The notes under the pieces were generated by a model. The model did not search any database, was not told where the DNA came from, and saw only the letters and a program-made list of their open reading frames with translations. A stretch of DNA of 64,000 bases from Membranipora membranacea (Eukaryota; Bryozoa; Gymnolaemata; Cheilostomatida; Membraniporidae): positions 188,001 to 252,000 of the forward strand of contig OU612075.1 in assembly GCA_914767715.1 (NCBI GenBank), read 5' to 3'. Both the position numbers and the translations under genes were made by a program. The stretch's first letter is position 1. Each line of letters opens with the position of its first letter. Below are positions 1-11,639 of the stretch, piece by piece.

Positions 1-1035
1 TCGCTCATCGTTGACCAAGTGAGTAGTTCAAATTTTCAACAACAATATAATCAAGCCATTGCAAAAATCATTCTATAATTAAACACAAATCTGTAAAACT
101 GATGCAAACGTGGAGGCCAAGCACAATGATGGATACTGATTTTTAGTGACATAGTCAAAGAGTTGTCTCGTCATTTATTAAAGGAAGACAACTACATAAC
201 ATATTGTATAGAATAGTTAATTACAGTATGGAATTCTCACCTCAGATCTCCAGCTACAGCAGGATACCAAACATAATAATAATAATAACAATTTTATTTG
301 GTGGATCTGAACAAAATCAGTAGATTCCCTGAAAGCATATTGACAGAGTAATTGATGTTGTTCTATTCTGAATAGAGACTATAAACAGGAGCTCGTCACT
401 GTTCTTGCAAAAGTATTATACCGATGAATTCTGGGGAGGGAATTCATTGGCAGTCTTTGGTGTCGTGAGGTGAAGTAGGATTTCATAGCAATAAAACCGA
501 CACGACATCACAATATTATGGCATATGGCACCTCTTGCAATACTTATGCGCAACAAGCAGTGTTATGGGTACCGGGACGGCATGAGGGGGTCCTACCACT
601 GCTCTGCAACATTGCTGTATGCGTTGTGTGGCATCTCAGCATGTAAATTTAGAATTGCATTGAACTGAGAACCTAGAATACCTTGTAAAATTCACCATCA
701 GCTGTACCAACGAACCTTAATGCTTCTTATTTGATACTTGGAAAGTTATCATTCTTTTTTTCTGGTAAAGGTTCCAGCAATGTTGCAGGCTCGTTTAGTG
801 GTAATTCGTCCGTGTCAGACAACATGAAAAGCTGCCATAGGAGGATCTACAAGTATCGAACAACCACTGACAATGGTTATTCAACAATTCAGTGGTGGAA
901 ACAAAGAAGCTCTATTGGTGGAGGTCAGTGTTGCAGTGAGGTATTAGGTACTGCTGGTTCTGCCTGCTAGTACTGCCAGGATATGGATGAATGTTGCTAT
1001 ACTCTGCCATATCAGTGTCCACTTCACCAAAGTGT
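1..1035. other. No recognisable gene
   Basis: I see no supportable exon here. The 79-codon open frame at 731-970 has low-complexity composition and no family resemblance, so it was not called. The DNA is AT-rich and unremarkable. Confidence 0.4.
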
Positions 1036-1062
1036 ATGGTGTGTGTGTGTGTGTGTATGTAT
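1036..1062. repeat. (TG)n microsatellite
   Basis: A short GT/TG dinucleotide run passes into TGTA-type units. It is a simple repeat with no gene signal around it. Confidence 0.8.
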
Positions 1063-1164
1063 GTAGCTTTATTTCGACCATGGAACCATTTAGATGATTA
1101 GACATTCAAAATTACCATTATAGGTCTTCTTGTATGAAAAAATGGAAGAAAAATTGTAAAGATC

Positions 1165-1602
1165 TTAACAGGCATTCCAGAAATTCCCCCTGAGCTTAGT
1201 TCTGGTTTGGGGCTTTGTTATTGATGATTTGCATCCGCGTGATGGGCGCGCTGAAACTGATGGTTTGTGCCTTTGGATTAGTTCATGCAGACTATGGTTG
1301 ATGTTCGTATTGATGTTAGAGGTATGCAGTTGGTACTGCCGCTGCATTAGGTCTAGTATGGGTGTTATCTGAGAGCGCGTCACTCTATCAATATAATCGG
1401 TTGTGTCTGGCTTTATGATTTTCAAAGCCAGATTTTCTATTCTTTCCACCCTTAGCCTCCGAGTTTGAGATGTCATGGAGAACCACGCTGGCACTGCATA
1501 AAGTATGGTTGGTCGTATACATGCAATATAAAAGTTTCTCAGTGGGTTAAAAGGAACGCCGGATCTCTTGTTAACAAAGCGAAGCGGTTTTTCTCCGGGT
1601 GG
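1165..1602 (-). pseudogene. Non-LTR retrotransposon reverse transcriptase, C-terminal relic
   Basis: The minus strand reads as the end of a LINE-type reverse transcriptase. An open stretch from about 1602 down to 1494 gives a segment with the motif IRPTILYAVPAWF. It continues in the same frame into the open reading frame 1165-1494 (RRLRVERIENLALKII and onward). The pattern 'R-P-x-L-x-Y-A-x-P-x-W' followed by a basic helix ending in an 'ALKII'-like motif is typical of the region after the RT thumb in jockey/CR1-like elements. No catalytic RT core (FADD box) or endonuclease lies upstream, so this is a 5'-truncated dead copy. Family-level assignment is by pattern only. Confidence 0.6.
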
Positions 1603-1833
1603 GTTTTAGCTTTGATAATGATGGATTTTCAACTGGAGAATGGCAACTGCTCATAAATGGACTTTTACTGTAATGTTTGATGATGCTGAGGTTCAGTGAG
1701 TCTATGAGTGACCACCCACCACTACCACCCACACTTTTATACTCACTGAGAAATCTCCATCAGCCAGGCAGATATCCAACATCTTTCTATACCAACTAGA
1801 TTATATATTCTTAGCCCTTCTACCCCTCATGCA

Positions 1834-2087
1834 AGGGAAGGTTTCGTGTGTCTTGGATACGAGGGAAGGTTTCGTGTGTCTTGGATACGAGGGAAGGTTT
1901 CGTGTGTCTTGGATACAAGGGAAGGTTTCGTGTGTCTTGGATACGAGGGAAGGTTTCGTGTGTCCTGGATACAAGGGAAGGTTTCGTGTGTCCTGGATAC
2001 GAGGGAAGGATTTGTGTGTCTTGGATACGAGGGAAGTTTTCGTGTGTCTTGGATACGAGGGAAGGTTTTGTGTGTCTTGGATAGAAC
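1834..2087. repeat. 28-bp minisatellite, about 9 copies
   Basis: The unit begins at 1834 and again at 1862, giving a 28-bp period. Copies differ by single bases (for example cgag versus caag and tcttgg versus tcctgg). Because 28 is not a multiple of three and the unit has no stop codon in most frames, several overlapping open frames run through the array on both strands. These are by-products of the repeat, not genes. Confidence 0.95.
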
Positions 2088-2100
2088 ACATTATTGACTG

Positions 2101-2365
2101 AAGGGAGGAGGAGGATGATATCCTAATTATCGTATACTTTTGTATGGCTGAGACAAGATGGAGGATAGAGGTGTGGATATCACCAGGATAGAATTAATCA
2201 GTCGAGGATTTACCATCAGACATTGTCATCTCGATTAAGGAGTTAACAGAGAAAGAACCCAACGATTTTAGATTTACAGAGTCGAGAAATACTCTTCTAA
2301 AGCCTCGATCCGGACCCTAAACTGGCAACTGGTGAGTTAGCCTGTCTTACCAACCAACCTAGCCT
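2101..2365. other. Spacer between the two tandem arrays
   Basis: This is non-repetitive sequence between the 28-bp and 54-bp arrays, with no gene or element recognised. Confidence 0.4.
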
Positions 2366-3874
2366 GGCTACTCAGGCACTCAGGCTACATCCTATGTAGT
2401 AAAAGGGTAATGTGACTCTAAGGCTACTCAGGCACTAGCTACATCCTATGTAGTAAAAGGGTAACTAGCTACATCCCTATGTAGTAAAAGGGTTATGTGA
2501 CTCTAAGGCTACTCAGGCACTAGCTACATCCTATGTAGTAAAAGGGTAATGTGACTCTAAGGCTACTCAGGCACTAGCTACATCCTATGTAGTAAAAGGG
2601 TAATGTGACTCTAAGGCTACTCAGGCACTAGCTACATCCTATGTAGTAAAAGGGTAATGTGACTCTAAGGCTACTCAGGCACTAGCTACATCCTATGTAG
2701 TAAAAGGGTAATGTGACTCTAAGGCTACTCAGGCACTAGCTACATCCTATGTAGTAAAAGGGTTATGTGACTCTAAGGCTACTCAGGCACTAGCTACATC
2801 CTATGTAGTAAAAGGGTAATGTGACTCTAAGGCTACTCAGGCACTAGCTACATCCTATGTAGTAAAAGGGTAATGTGACTCTAAGGCTACTCAGGCACTA
2901 GCTACATCCTATGTAGTAAAAGGGTAACTAGCTACATCCCTATGTAGTAAAAGGGTAATGTGACTCTAAGGCTACTCAGGCACTAGCTACATCCTATGTA
3001 GTAAAAGGGTAACTAGCTACATCCCTATGTAGTAAAAGGGTTATGTGACTCTAAGGCTACTCAGGCACTAGCTACATCCTATGTAGTAAAAGGGTAATGT
3101 GACTCTAAGGCTACTCAGGCACTAGCTACATCCTATGTAGTAAAAGGGTAATGTGACTCTAAGGCTACTCAGGCACTAGCTACATCCTATGTAGTAAAAG
3201 GGTAATGTGACTCTAAGGCTACTCAGGCACTAGCTACATCCTATGTAGTAAAAGGGTAATGTGACTCTAAGGCTACTCAGGCACTAGCTACATCCTATGT
3301 AGTAAAAGGGTTATGTGACTCTAAGGCTACTCAGGCACTAGCTACATCCTATGTAGTAAAAGGGTTATGTGACTCTAAGGCTACTCAGGCACTAGCTACA
3401 TCCTATGTAGTAAAAGGGTTATGTGACTCTAAGGCTACTCAGGCACTAGCTACATCCTATGTAGTAAAAGGGTAATGTGACTCTAAGGCTACTCAGGCAC
3501 TAGCTACATCCTATGTAGTAAAAGGGTTATGTGACTCTAAGGCTACTCAGGCACTAGCTACATCCTATGTAGTAAAAGGGTTATGTGACTCTAAGGCTAC
3601 TCAGGCACTAGCTACATCCTATGTAGTAAAAGGGTTATGTGACTCTAAGGCTACTCAGGCACTAGCTACATCCTATGTAGTAAAAGGGTAATGTGACTCT
3701 AAGGCTACTCAGGCACTAGCTACATCCTATGTAGTAAAAGGGTAACTAGCTACATCCTATGTAGTAAAAGGGTAACTAGCTACATCCTATGTAGTAAAAG
3801 GGTAACTAGCTACATCCTATGTAGTAAAAGGGTAACTAGCTACATCCTATGTAGTAAAAGGGTAATGTGACTCT
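2366..3874. repeat. 54-bp satellite with embedded 30-bp variant units
   Basis: This is a tandem array of a 54-bp unit running from the motif ggctactcaggcac through ctacatcctatgtag to gtgactctaa. I estimate about 24 long units and about 7 short 30-bp units that lack a 24-bp block. Every unit contains CTACATCCTATGTAG, a perfect 6-bp inverted repeat around CCT. Units alternate between gggtaatg and gggttatg. Interior short units carry an extra C (atccctatg), while the terminal run of short units (about 3742-3870) does not, which points to higher-order amplification. No coding content is seen. Confidence 0.95.
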
Positions 3875-4998
3875 AGAAGAAAATTAGCTATCATTTGTTT
3901 CTTGCAGTTGCCTCTTTCGGTTCTAAATATATACATTGATTACGGCAACTTCCGCATGCAACATGATGCTTTGAAGCCCAACTTAATCAATTCAAATTAT
4001 TTTGGATGCCTGGAGACTCTCAAGATAAGCCAAAATATTTTTTGTTGCCCCTCATCAGGTAGTACTTCAGTTCATCATAAATATCTTCTCACGTTGCGAT
4101 ATGAGATTCGACCAGAGTGTAATAAATAATACAATTCTCAGAAACAGCGTAGCTAGCAATAAATCTTTTGCTTTATTCGTCCAGTACAGAATATCGTTAT
4201 AAACTGTCCACTGAAAATAGAACTCACACATATATATGGATAAGACAAATAACATAACGACATCGTAACTAGAGACCCTCAACTTGAGTTATGCTGACCA
4301 TGGAAAGTAATTATAAAACTTAGTAAACTAAAGACAGAACATGAAAATATTGGCAAATTTTTTTACAAGGTAAATAGGGTTAATATCAATACAAATTGAT
4401 ATGACTAGCAAATTTTTCAAAAGAAAATTGATGTGTAAAAAAACCTTTGCATCTTTGCATTGCAGAGACAATGAATTGCACTTTGAAACTAACAAATTAT
4501 CAAAAGAGTACTTTTGATCAAAGCTACACAAAACTAACAGTAGACAAATCTTAGAGAAAAAATCATGAGTGAGAAACGAACAACAAAGTTATCTGCATCT
4601 AATTATAGAGACAATATTGTCTGTTCTGAGATCCAAGTCACAAACATTGGGCTAACTAGAGTCAGCTTTATTGATGACTGTATTATTAAAAATGGTGCTC
4701 ACTTTATAAATTCAAACACTACAGTAGAGACGGTTATGAATAATAACATTAAATATCAGCCTTGATTCAGAGATGGACTGAATAAAAAGAAAGACAGCAT
4801 AATAATCAACTTACATATAGTACATACAGTATATTATATATGTATATATATTACAAAGGGATACTAATATACAAATGGCAGGATAAAATATTAACTATAG
4901 TGGATATTATACATTATTATACAGTAGTTTTCGGTGGGTTGAGACTGAGGGTTATCTTTGCTGCAAACCAAGATACCTACACAGGTCGGTAATGTAGC

Positions 4999-7677
4999 TC
5001 ACACTCCATGATATTCGGCTAACATGCTATCAAACATCATACTATCGTATCCTTGTTGGGCGAGTAGATATTTCTGATGTTCTTCATCTGATGTATTATA
5101 GAATTGTCTTATCTTGTATTCATAACAAGCTCTCCTCACTAAAACGAGCAGCAGGTGTGAATAATCAGATCAGTGACACTCCTATCTATCAGAACATATG
5201 AGACCGAGAGGCAAGATACTCTAAGAAGGGATGAGATTTCACTGCAGCCAGTGATGGTGTATCGTTGTTGTTGATGTTGGTGCTTAGAGCCATGCCTGTA
5301 AAAGTTAATCATATATCCAGGATATTGTCACGCTACACAATAATTGCTGCGTTTAGATGCAGGGAGAATTCTTAAATTTGTGAGAGCAGTAGAACTGACC
5401 GGAGACATCTGCATCAAACACTATAGGAGCGGAGATCTGGTGGTTTGTTATTCTCTGCCTATTGTTATTAATGGTTAAAGATGAAGTTTGTTCAAGAGCT
5501 TCATCATTATCCGTCATCATATGGACACCGCCTGCTGTGATTGGCTGATTTACTGAAGTGGGAGGAGCTATAACTGACTGACCTTGTGGTTGTATAGGAC
5601 AGTCTCCACCCCCTGTCTCAAGTCGCCGAACTCTCTTCCATTCCTCTGGCTCATCTTCGACTTCTTCACGTCAGCGTTTACGTCCTGCTATCGGCAGCAT
5701 GTTAGATGATACTTCATGTGATAGTAAAATATCCTGCTGATGGACTCGATTCATGACGTGAGATATTCCCTTTGCTTTGGGCTGTAGGGCGAAGCCGTTC
5801 TGCATCAGACGCTGGTTGATGTTGTTGCCACCAAATCCATTCTGATACTCATGAGGGTGGTGGGTGTTGAGACCCTGTGGTGGTGTAGCGTTACTATTTG
5901 GTGATATTTCTGTATCCATGTCCGACTCGAGGCCATTGTTTTGAGGTATATGTTGTGATTCAATAGAATTAGGGAGTCGTCCACCGTTTATTCCCTGTCA
6001 ATAATGGAGTACATGATTTTAGAGATCAGAATATATTTTATTACATATCATCTGTCATTCAAACATCAGGAGGGTGCTGGGGGCTGGAACAATCAACCTT
6101 TGAAAGCTCCCCCAGTTAGTTGTAAACACCTAAAATCTTTGTATGGCAAGTCTGTCAGCAAAGCACAATTTCTAGAAGCCCATCATCATTAGATTACCTA
6201 TTGTATTACTTAGAGACATGAGCACACCTGAGTGATGATACATTTATCTGGACGCTGTCCCGGCAGCACGGCCTGCGTCTGTACGACAGGTAACATAATG
6301 TCATCTATGATGCCGCTCAGTTTGAGAGCCTGCTGCTCAGCAGCTCTTTGTAGATACAGAGCACAGTCCACATACCCACAACGGGCAGCTAGATCTGCAG
6401 GTCTCAATCCGCTGTGACTTGTAACACTGTGGGAGGGAGATATACACAATCATATGTAGAGAATGAGGCTGAGGGAGGGATTCTAGTTAGTCTGGATAGA
6501 GTTAGAGGATAGCAATTCTCATTTTTTTTAAAAACTAGGGTGCAACATTTTTTATTAGGCCTTCAACAGACATTAATAGTATGAGTATATCTGCTTCATG
6601 CCTCGGGCAAAGTGTCGGCCACATCCTACAGATCTTCATCCTACAGATCTACATCAGTAGATTATATCAGACATTAATAGTAGAATTAATTACCACAAAT
6701 GTATCTTACTTATTGAATCGTTTTTTTCTACATAATTTGAAAGCAACAGGTAGAAGAAATCCAAAAGAGCTTAGGTAAAAATGAAAGAATCATAGGCCAT
6801 TACATTACCTCACAGAGAGAATAGATAATATCTATGATCTCTAGTTCCCATGTTTTGTAGATTGATGGACACCGCCCCCCCCCCCCCCCCGAAGTCAGTA
6901 CACTATAATTACTAAGTTCACTGTCTGCTCAAGGGCATCATTACTGTCTATCTAGACGCTGATATACCTACTAACTCCTCTGAGATCTCAGACATAGACT
7001 AGACAGAGTCACAGACAACTAGAGACCTGATGAAGACTACATCACTATTAAACACTCAGATATGTGTTTAATCCATTAGAAGTCAGACTTTACTCATATT
7101 TTTATATTTATTTTTGTTATCCCCTACTCATGTAACAGTATAAACACTCAAATCTCTGCTTGTGACAGATAAACCAGCCAGCATCATATCAGCACTAAGA
7201 GTAGAAACACAAATCTTCACAGCGAAGTCAGAGTTTCCCTTTGTTATCGCCTCTCGCTCATGTTACAGACACAGTACTCATATTGTTGCTTATTATTGAG
7301 CCCTGTTATGAAGGTGAAGTTTAGAAGATTATCTCCTCAGTTACATAATCATATCACCTTGTCACAGAGTGTGTTATTACTAACAAAGCAATAGCTAACA
7401 ATCTACCGTCTTTACCTATGAAAATCCTTATAATCAATCAGATAATTTGGTGATGTCACTGACCTTTCTAGACTGACCAACCCATTATTCCAGATCTGAA
7501 TAAAGAGAACATGCCAAACTGCTTATCACTATCATATGTAGGCATATAGATGGTATTTGCTACTCAGGTTTGAATGATTACTTACTTGAGATCAGCTTGC
7601 TCAGCAGCTAGTAGACTTATACATTCCATGCTGCCTGTACGAGCTGCTTTATGTGCTGGAGTCTCACCCAAATAATC
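4999..7677 (-). pseudogene. ANKRD10-like 3' fragment, pseudogene
   Basis: The minus-strand exons match the intact gene at 26731-32348. They are 7586-7677 (ankyrin repeat, GETPAHKAARTG), 6228-6426 (ankyrin repeat, LRPADLAARCGY), 5400-5994 (asparagine/glutamine-rich tail) and the alternative last exons 5189-5295 and 4999-5138. The first two coding exons of the intact gene are absent. In exon 5400-5994 the codon after the GRKR motif is TGA where the intact copy has TGC, which stops translation. The donor of exon 6228-6426 is GTGTGC in place of GTGAGC. Loss of the start exons plus the stop make this a duplicated pseudogene. Transcription from a new promoter is not excluded. Confidence 0.85.
6875..6890. 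repeat. C homopolymer run
   Basis: A run of about 16 C sits inside segmental copy 1. The matching run in copy 2 (28606-28619) is about 14 C. Confidence 0.9.
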
Positions 7678-8118
7678 CTACAACATATATACCAGCAGAT
7701 GAGAAAGTTATACATAAAATACTGTGTGCCAGGGAATACAACACATGGAGCTAACTTCCCAAATATTATGTTTAGTGCAAAGAGTCAATCTACAACGTTC
7801 TTCCCTCGAACTATGTTTATTAAGAAAAACACATAATTGTGTAACTTAGCTAAATGTGCGCAATGGCAAGCTTGTCATCCTGCCCAAACTTAGCTCCTCT
7901 ATAGAGCCTTAGTCAAAGGCGACGTAAAGCAACGCAAATTCTCTTTCATGGTTGAAAGTCGGCATGGATATTAAAAGCTGTTCAGTGAGGGGTGCGGGAG
8001 GTTAGCTGGAATCCAGAACAAAAAATGTTGTTACTCTATAACAGTATTACGCCATTGTAGAATATGGTATATGCTAGAAAAAAACCTCACAGCTCTGATC
8101 CACGGCTCTATTACTTAC

Positions 8119-8198
8119 GAGGCGAGACCCTCAGATGGGAACATGAAGCCTGTAGCATCCTCCAGACTATCCGAGCCAATGTACACATGGCAATATTT
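8119..8198 (-). CDS. Candidate orphan exon, unknown product
   Basis: On the minus strand an 80-bp segment is bounded by a good acceptor (TTATTGTAG) and a strong donor (GTAAGTAA). One frame is open and reads with protein-like composition (KYCHVYIGSDSLEDATG and on to PSEGLA), entering in phase 0 and leaving in phase 2. It lies just outside the segmental duplication. Its phase does not fit the ANKRD10 fragment exon at 7586-7677, nor could I chain it to the exon at 8616-8690. I do not recognise the protein. It could be a real exon of an unmodelled gene or a chance splice pair. Confidence 0.3.
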
Positions 8199-8520
8199 CT
8201 ACAATAATAAAAATTATAAGTTATCTACTCTCTGAACATAATACTTTTAGAGAGGATAACTTCTAATTACTAACGTGATTCAACAGACAATATTTGAGCA
8301 GCAGGGACTCCCTGATTTGAGAGGTACACAGGGTACTCTTTCCTTTCCATCATCTATATTATCAAATCAGTGAGACTTCTGTCAATGAGAGGTTTACATA
8401 GCAGGAGGACCACTCAGGTTATATATTTAGCTTATAACTCTTCTGTCAAAGACACACACGCCGATTTATTATAATAGCCAATTATTCAAAAGGCTTTGGA
8501 GTTGAAGAAATACTTAATAA

Positions 8521-8611
8521 GGGGGGACGTGCCACTTTATGAGGGGGGACATACCACTTTAGGGAGTGGAGACCTACCAATTTAGGGGGTGGAGACCTAC
8601 CACTTTAGGGA
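8521..8611. repeat. Short degenerate tandem repeat (about 26 bp, 3-4 copies)
   Basis: Imperfect copies of a unit of the type 'ggggggacgtgccacttta' are seen, passing into 'gtggagacctaccactttagg'. The repeat lies in the 3' flank of the candidate gene ending at 8616. Confidence 0.6.
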
Positions 8612-8615
8612 AGAG

Positions 8616-10652
8616 CTAATAGAAGCATCGAGGGATGACGTCGTGTAGCTCATCAAAGCTGGTACACCGTCGGATCTGTAGCTCACAGTGCTGGAATCAA
8701 AATAGAGCTATCAAAATAAAGACCATCCCAAAGTATCACATCACTCGAGGTGAAGTTACTATTGCATGATTTCATCCCATCTATTTACTCTCTTAGGTAT
8801 TAATCAGCCGTGAAGTGAACTCGCCATTGACACAACTAAAGCACTGCTCGTAGGGTAAATCGTTAGTTGCTATTTGGACACATCAGATATTGAAATGTCA
8901 AGTTTATGAAGGTTATTGTCGTTCTGCATGTATAAAGTCTGAACAGATGAACCGACCAGGCGAGGTGAATAACATGTTGAGAGTTGGGAAAAAGTGATGA
9001 GAAGATCATACTTTTGATGTTTATAACGGATTCAGAGACCATACAGGGTCACTCTCACAAGACGCTCCGGAGACAGGACATACACCCTGATGCCGGAGAT
9101 GGTATTGATTATAATAGCTGCACTGTTAGTACAATAAAATAAAACTCTTGATCATCGGCCAGTTTATCAAACGTTTTTTTGAAGAGAAGGAAGATTATGA
9201 TTTATGCCCAAAATGGATCAGAAGGATATAAATTATTCCAAATAATTGATTGGGTATCCACATCTATGACACTGCAAAGTATGAACAAATCAATAACGAA
9301 CCAATTAAATTAACGTAATAGCTGAGCCCAGAATGACCGGGCCAGCCTCAGTGCACAGTCAGCCCACAATCCAACAATAAGTCCAGAGTAGAGGATTATG
9401 ACTGACTCAGTACTGGGTTTGCACATTCAGCAATGAGCTGAGCTGAGCTGAGTTCAAACAAATAAAACACCAAGTATACTGTAAAAAGATAATCACAGTT
9501 ATCATAATGACCAGTCTATAACAACAACAAAACAACAACAACTATTCATGGATCATCGAATATAGAAAATTGGACACAGATTGCTTCCTCTTATTTCAAG
9601 TGAAGATATGAACTTTGAGGACAATAGCCTCAAATTCTTAATACTCCTGATACAGATTGTCAAATATCAGGGTGTTATTAGCATATTGACAAACCATTTG
9701 CTCTAAAAAGTTACCATAAAACAGCAATAACAGTGATGATATCAATCAGAGAGGGAGAGAACAAATATTACTGAGAAGTCTATGTTACACTTAAAAACAA
9801 CCTTCGCTGTACGTAATCAAATGTCAGGAGAGTATCTCATCAGAAATCACTGCATGGCAAAACAGTAACCAATAATTTTCTGCTCTATTTTTGGCATGGA
9901 TAAAACTGACAGTAGTGGATTTGTTTACCACATGTCACCTGTTACATGCGCCCTGAGCTCATCAGATGTCCTCCCTACAAGCCTTACGTATCTGGGGTGC
10001 TGACAAATGTCGGATATCCATATTTATTTATTTATAACTGTCTTCACATATCGTGTTTGCACGAGCCTAGATATATGCATGGTCTCCTAGCAGCGGGTTC
10101 AAAATTCTTGCTTATGTCATTTGTATGTCTTGCAGAGGTGATATGTTCTCTCAGACTGGAGGACTGAGGTCACCCCAAATCATTCACTGCTCTACGTAAT
10201 GCTAGATGTCGGACCAAGAATACCCCATTAAAAAATTAAAAAAGGAGAACCTAGAGCAACGCTTACGCTTACATAGCATCTGGTTCGGATTGAATTAACT
10301 TAACCCTTGGTTTTATCATGCAAAGTTTATCTTGAATTTTGTAGCATACCAGTCTACACTAACTAATGGCTAAGATGTTAGGAACTGTTGGTTAGCCCTG
10401 GTTGCATTTGATTCAGTTTACTGATAGGTTACCCAATGAGAGGATGTTCATTGGGTTACCTATATGAGAGAAGGGGAATGAGAAACTCACCATTTGAAGT
10501 TCTGTGGTGACTTTTCCAGTGTCACTCTTTTTGCTAATAGTGATTTCATCATCATCATCATTAGCATCTGCTGATCCAGCAAGTCCAATAGTACTTATGC
10601 TGCTGAGTCGATGGTAAATGTTCGTAAAGAAGTCTACAGCATAGTGTGCCAT
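8616..10652 (-). CDS. Candidate small two-exon gene, unknown product
   Basis: Exon 1 (10491-10652) starts with ATG and gives 54 codons (MAHYAVDFFTNIYHRL at the start, an acidic NDDDDE stretch, then KVTTELQM). It ends at GTGAGTTTC in phase 0. A segment at 8616-8690 begins after TTTTGATTCCAG, also in phase 0, and adds 24 codons (HCELQIRRCTSFDELHDVIP...) to a TAG stop, giving a 78-residue protein. The matching phase and good splice sites support the join; the 1.8-kb intron and absence of any recognised family weaken it. More exons could lie between, or exon 1 could belong to a longer gene. No signal peptide or membrane segment is seen. Confidence 0.3.
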
Positions 10653-11049
10653 CCTCCTCTATGTGTAGCATTGCTCTGTGCTGTGACAATGCATTTTCAT
10701 GTCACTATTAATCATCCTCACTTGTTATGCACAGCCACATGCCATGCCCGTTGTTAACAATGTAACTTCAGCGTGTAAACACATCCCTTGATCTAATAAG
10801 CCCCGCCTTCATACGTCATTGATATTTAGACTAATCAAGTTGTGTTTGACATCCAAGCGCAATACAAACGCCCAGTGATAAGCAGGTTTACATCCTAAAT
10901 GATTTTGGTGGCTAAAGTTTATTCATTTCTTATGAAATAGACTTAACACAGAATTTTTTTTTCTGATGATTTGATGTGTAGAAAGCATTCTTTCATACTA
11001 CAAGAGCCACACTATGGTTATGAGCAGACCAAGGAGTTAGAGGGACTCC
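10653..11049. other. Intergenic spacer upstream of the candidate small gene
   Basis: This is the 5' flank of the minus-strand ATG at 10652. No obvious promoter motif or element is recognised. Confidence 0.3.
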
Positions 11050-11560
11050 TTGAGCAGACCAGTCAAGGTTTCTAGCCACAATTCATCTCTTTTGCTCATA
11101 GTTCAGGCCAGGAGGAAATCTGCCAAACTGATGATGATGTACCGCATTGTACACAACCTCGTGGACATTCATCCGACACAACTACAGCTTCATAGATCGC
11201 AAGTCCATGACTACAGGTTTATACAGCCACACACCGCAATCGACGCGTACAGGTGCGCTTTTGTCCCGACAGCCATCCGGCTATGGAATAGTCTACCTCC
11301 TACGCTGTTGATGGTACCGACCCTTGTGCAGTTCCGCTCAGCTGCTCAAGTGGAGATGAAGACCCGGTTCTAAGCCGTGGCAATCGGCAGCAGAATGTCA
11401 ACATAACCACGTCCTGCACCCTTCACCATCTGCTGTCGAGCGAACCTTCACTGCACCCACTTTGTTCTTGCGCACCACCTTAAAATGTAAATGTAATTGT
11501 GCGTTTATATGGCTTGAAAACCATTAGCACATCACTAGAAGAAGAAGAAGAAGAAGAAGA
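11050..11560 (+). mobile_element. LINE 3' end, plus strand
   Basis: An open frame at 11050-11373 reads as the terminal tail of a non-LTR retrotransposon polyprotein: QARRKSAKLMMMYRIVHNL, then DAYRCAFVPTAIRLWNSLP. The 'Y-K/R-I-V-H-N-L-V' and 'R-x-W-N-S-L-P' motifs are characteristic of the end of CR1/L2/jockey-like ORF2. It is followed by a 3' untranslated part, an ATGTAAATGTAA tail and a (GAA)n run at 11536-11560. The RT core is missing, so the insertion is 5'-truncated, as is usual for target-primed insertion. Confidence 0.7.
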
Positions 11561-11639
11561 ATAAATCCAATTTGCCACCGCTGTGACTCTCTCTGCTCTG
11601 GCAGGTCTAGCTTGTAAATCTCCAATTTGTACCTGATAT

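Larger units (their letters stand above)
3920..7836. repeat. Segmental duplication, copy 1 (truncated ANKRD10 3' half)
   Basis: This block aligns almost base for base with 25651-29912. Similarity starts at gttctaaatatata (3920 and 25651) and stops after acataa (7836 and 29912). Copy 1 is about 345 bp shorter. It lacks a roughly 285-bp segment with the 15-bp minisatellite found at 28810-29090, and a roughly 45-bp segment found near 29565-29611. Its left edge lies about 45 bp from the end of the 54-bp satellite. The block carries the last exons of ANKRD10 in minus orientation. Confidence 0.95.

Noticed and set aside
1820-2101. Several open frames of 78-96 codons on both strands
   Set aside because: All lie in the 28-bp minisatellite and repeat with its period; they have no independent coding signal.
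4565-4765. 66-codon frame identical in both segmental copies (also 26297-26497)
   Set aside because: Identity only reflects the recent duplication; there is no family match, and the region is AT-rich 3' flank of ANKRD10.
6004-6192. 62-codon plus-strand frame (also 27736-27924)
   Set aside because: Lies antisense within an ANKRD10 intron and is unrecognised; duplication again explains its recurrence.
9946-10167. 73-codon plus-strand frame
   Set aside because: No recognised motif; lies in the putative intron of the minus-strand candidate gene.
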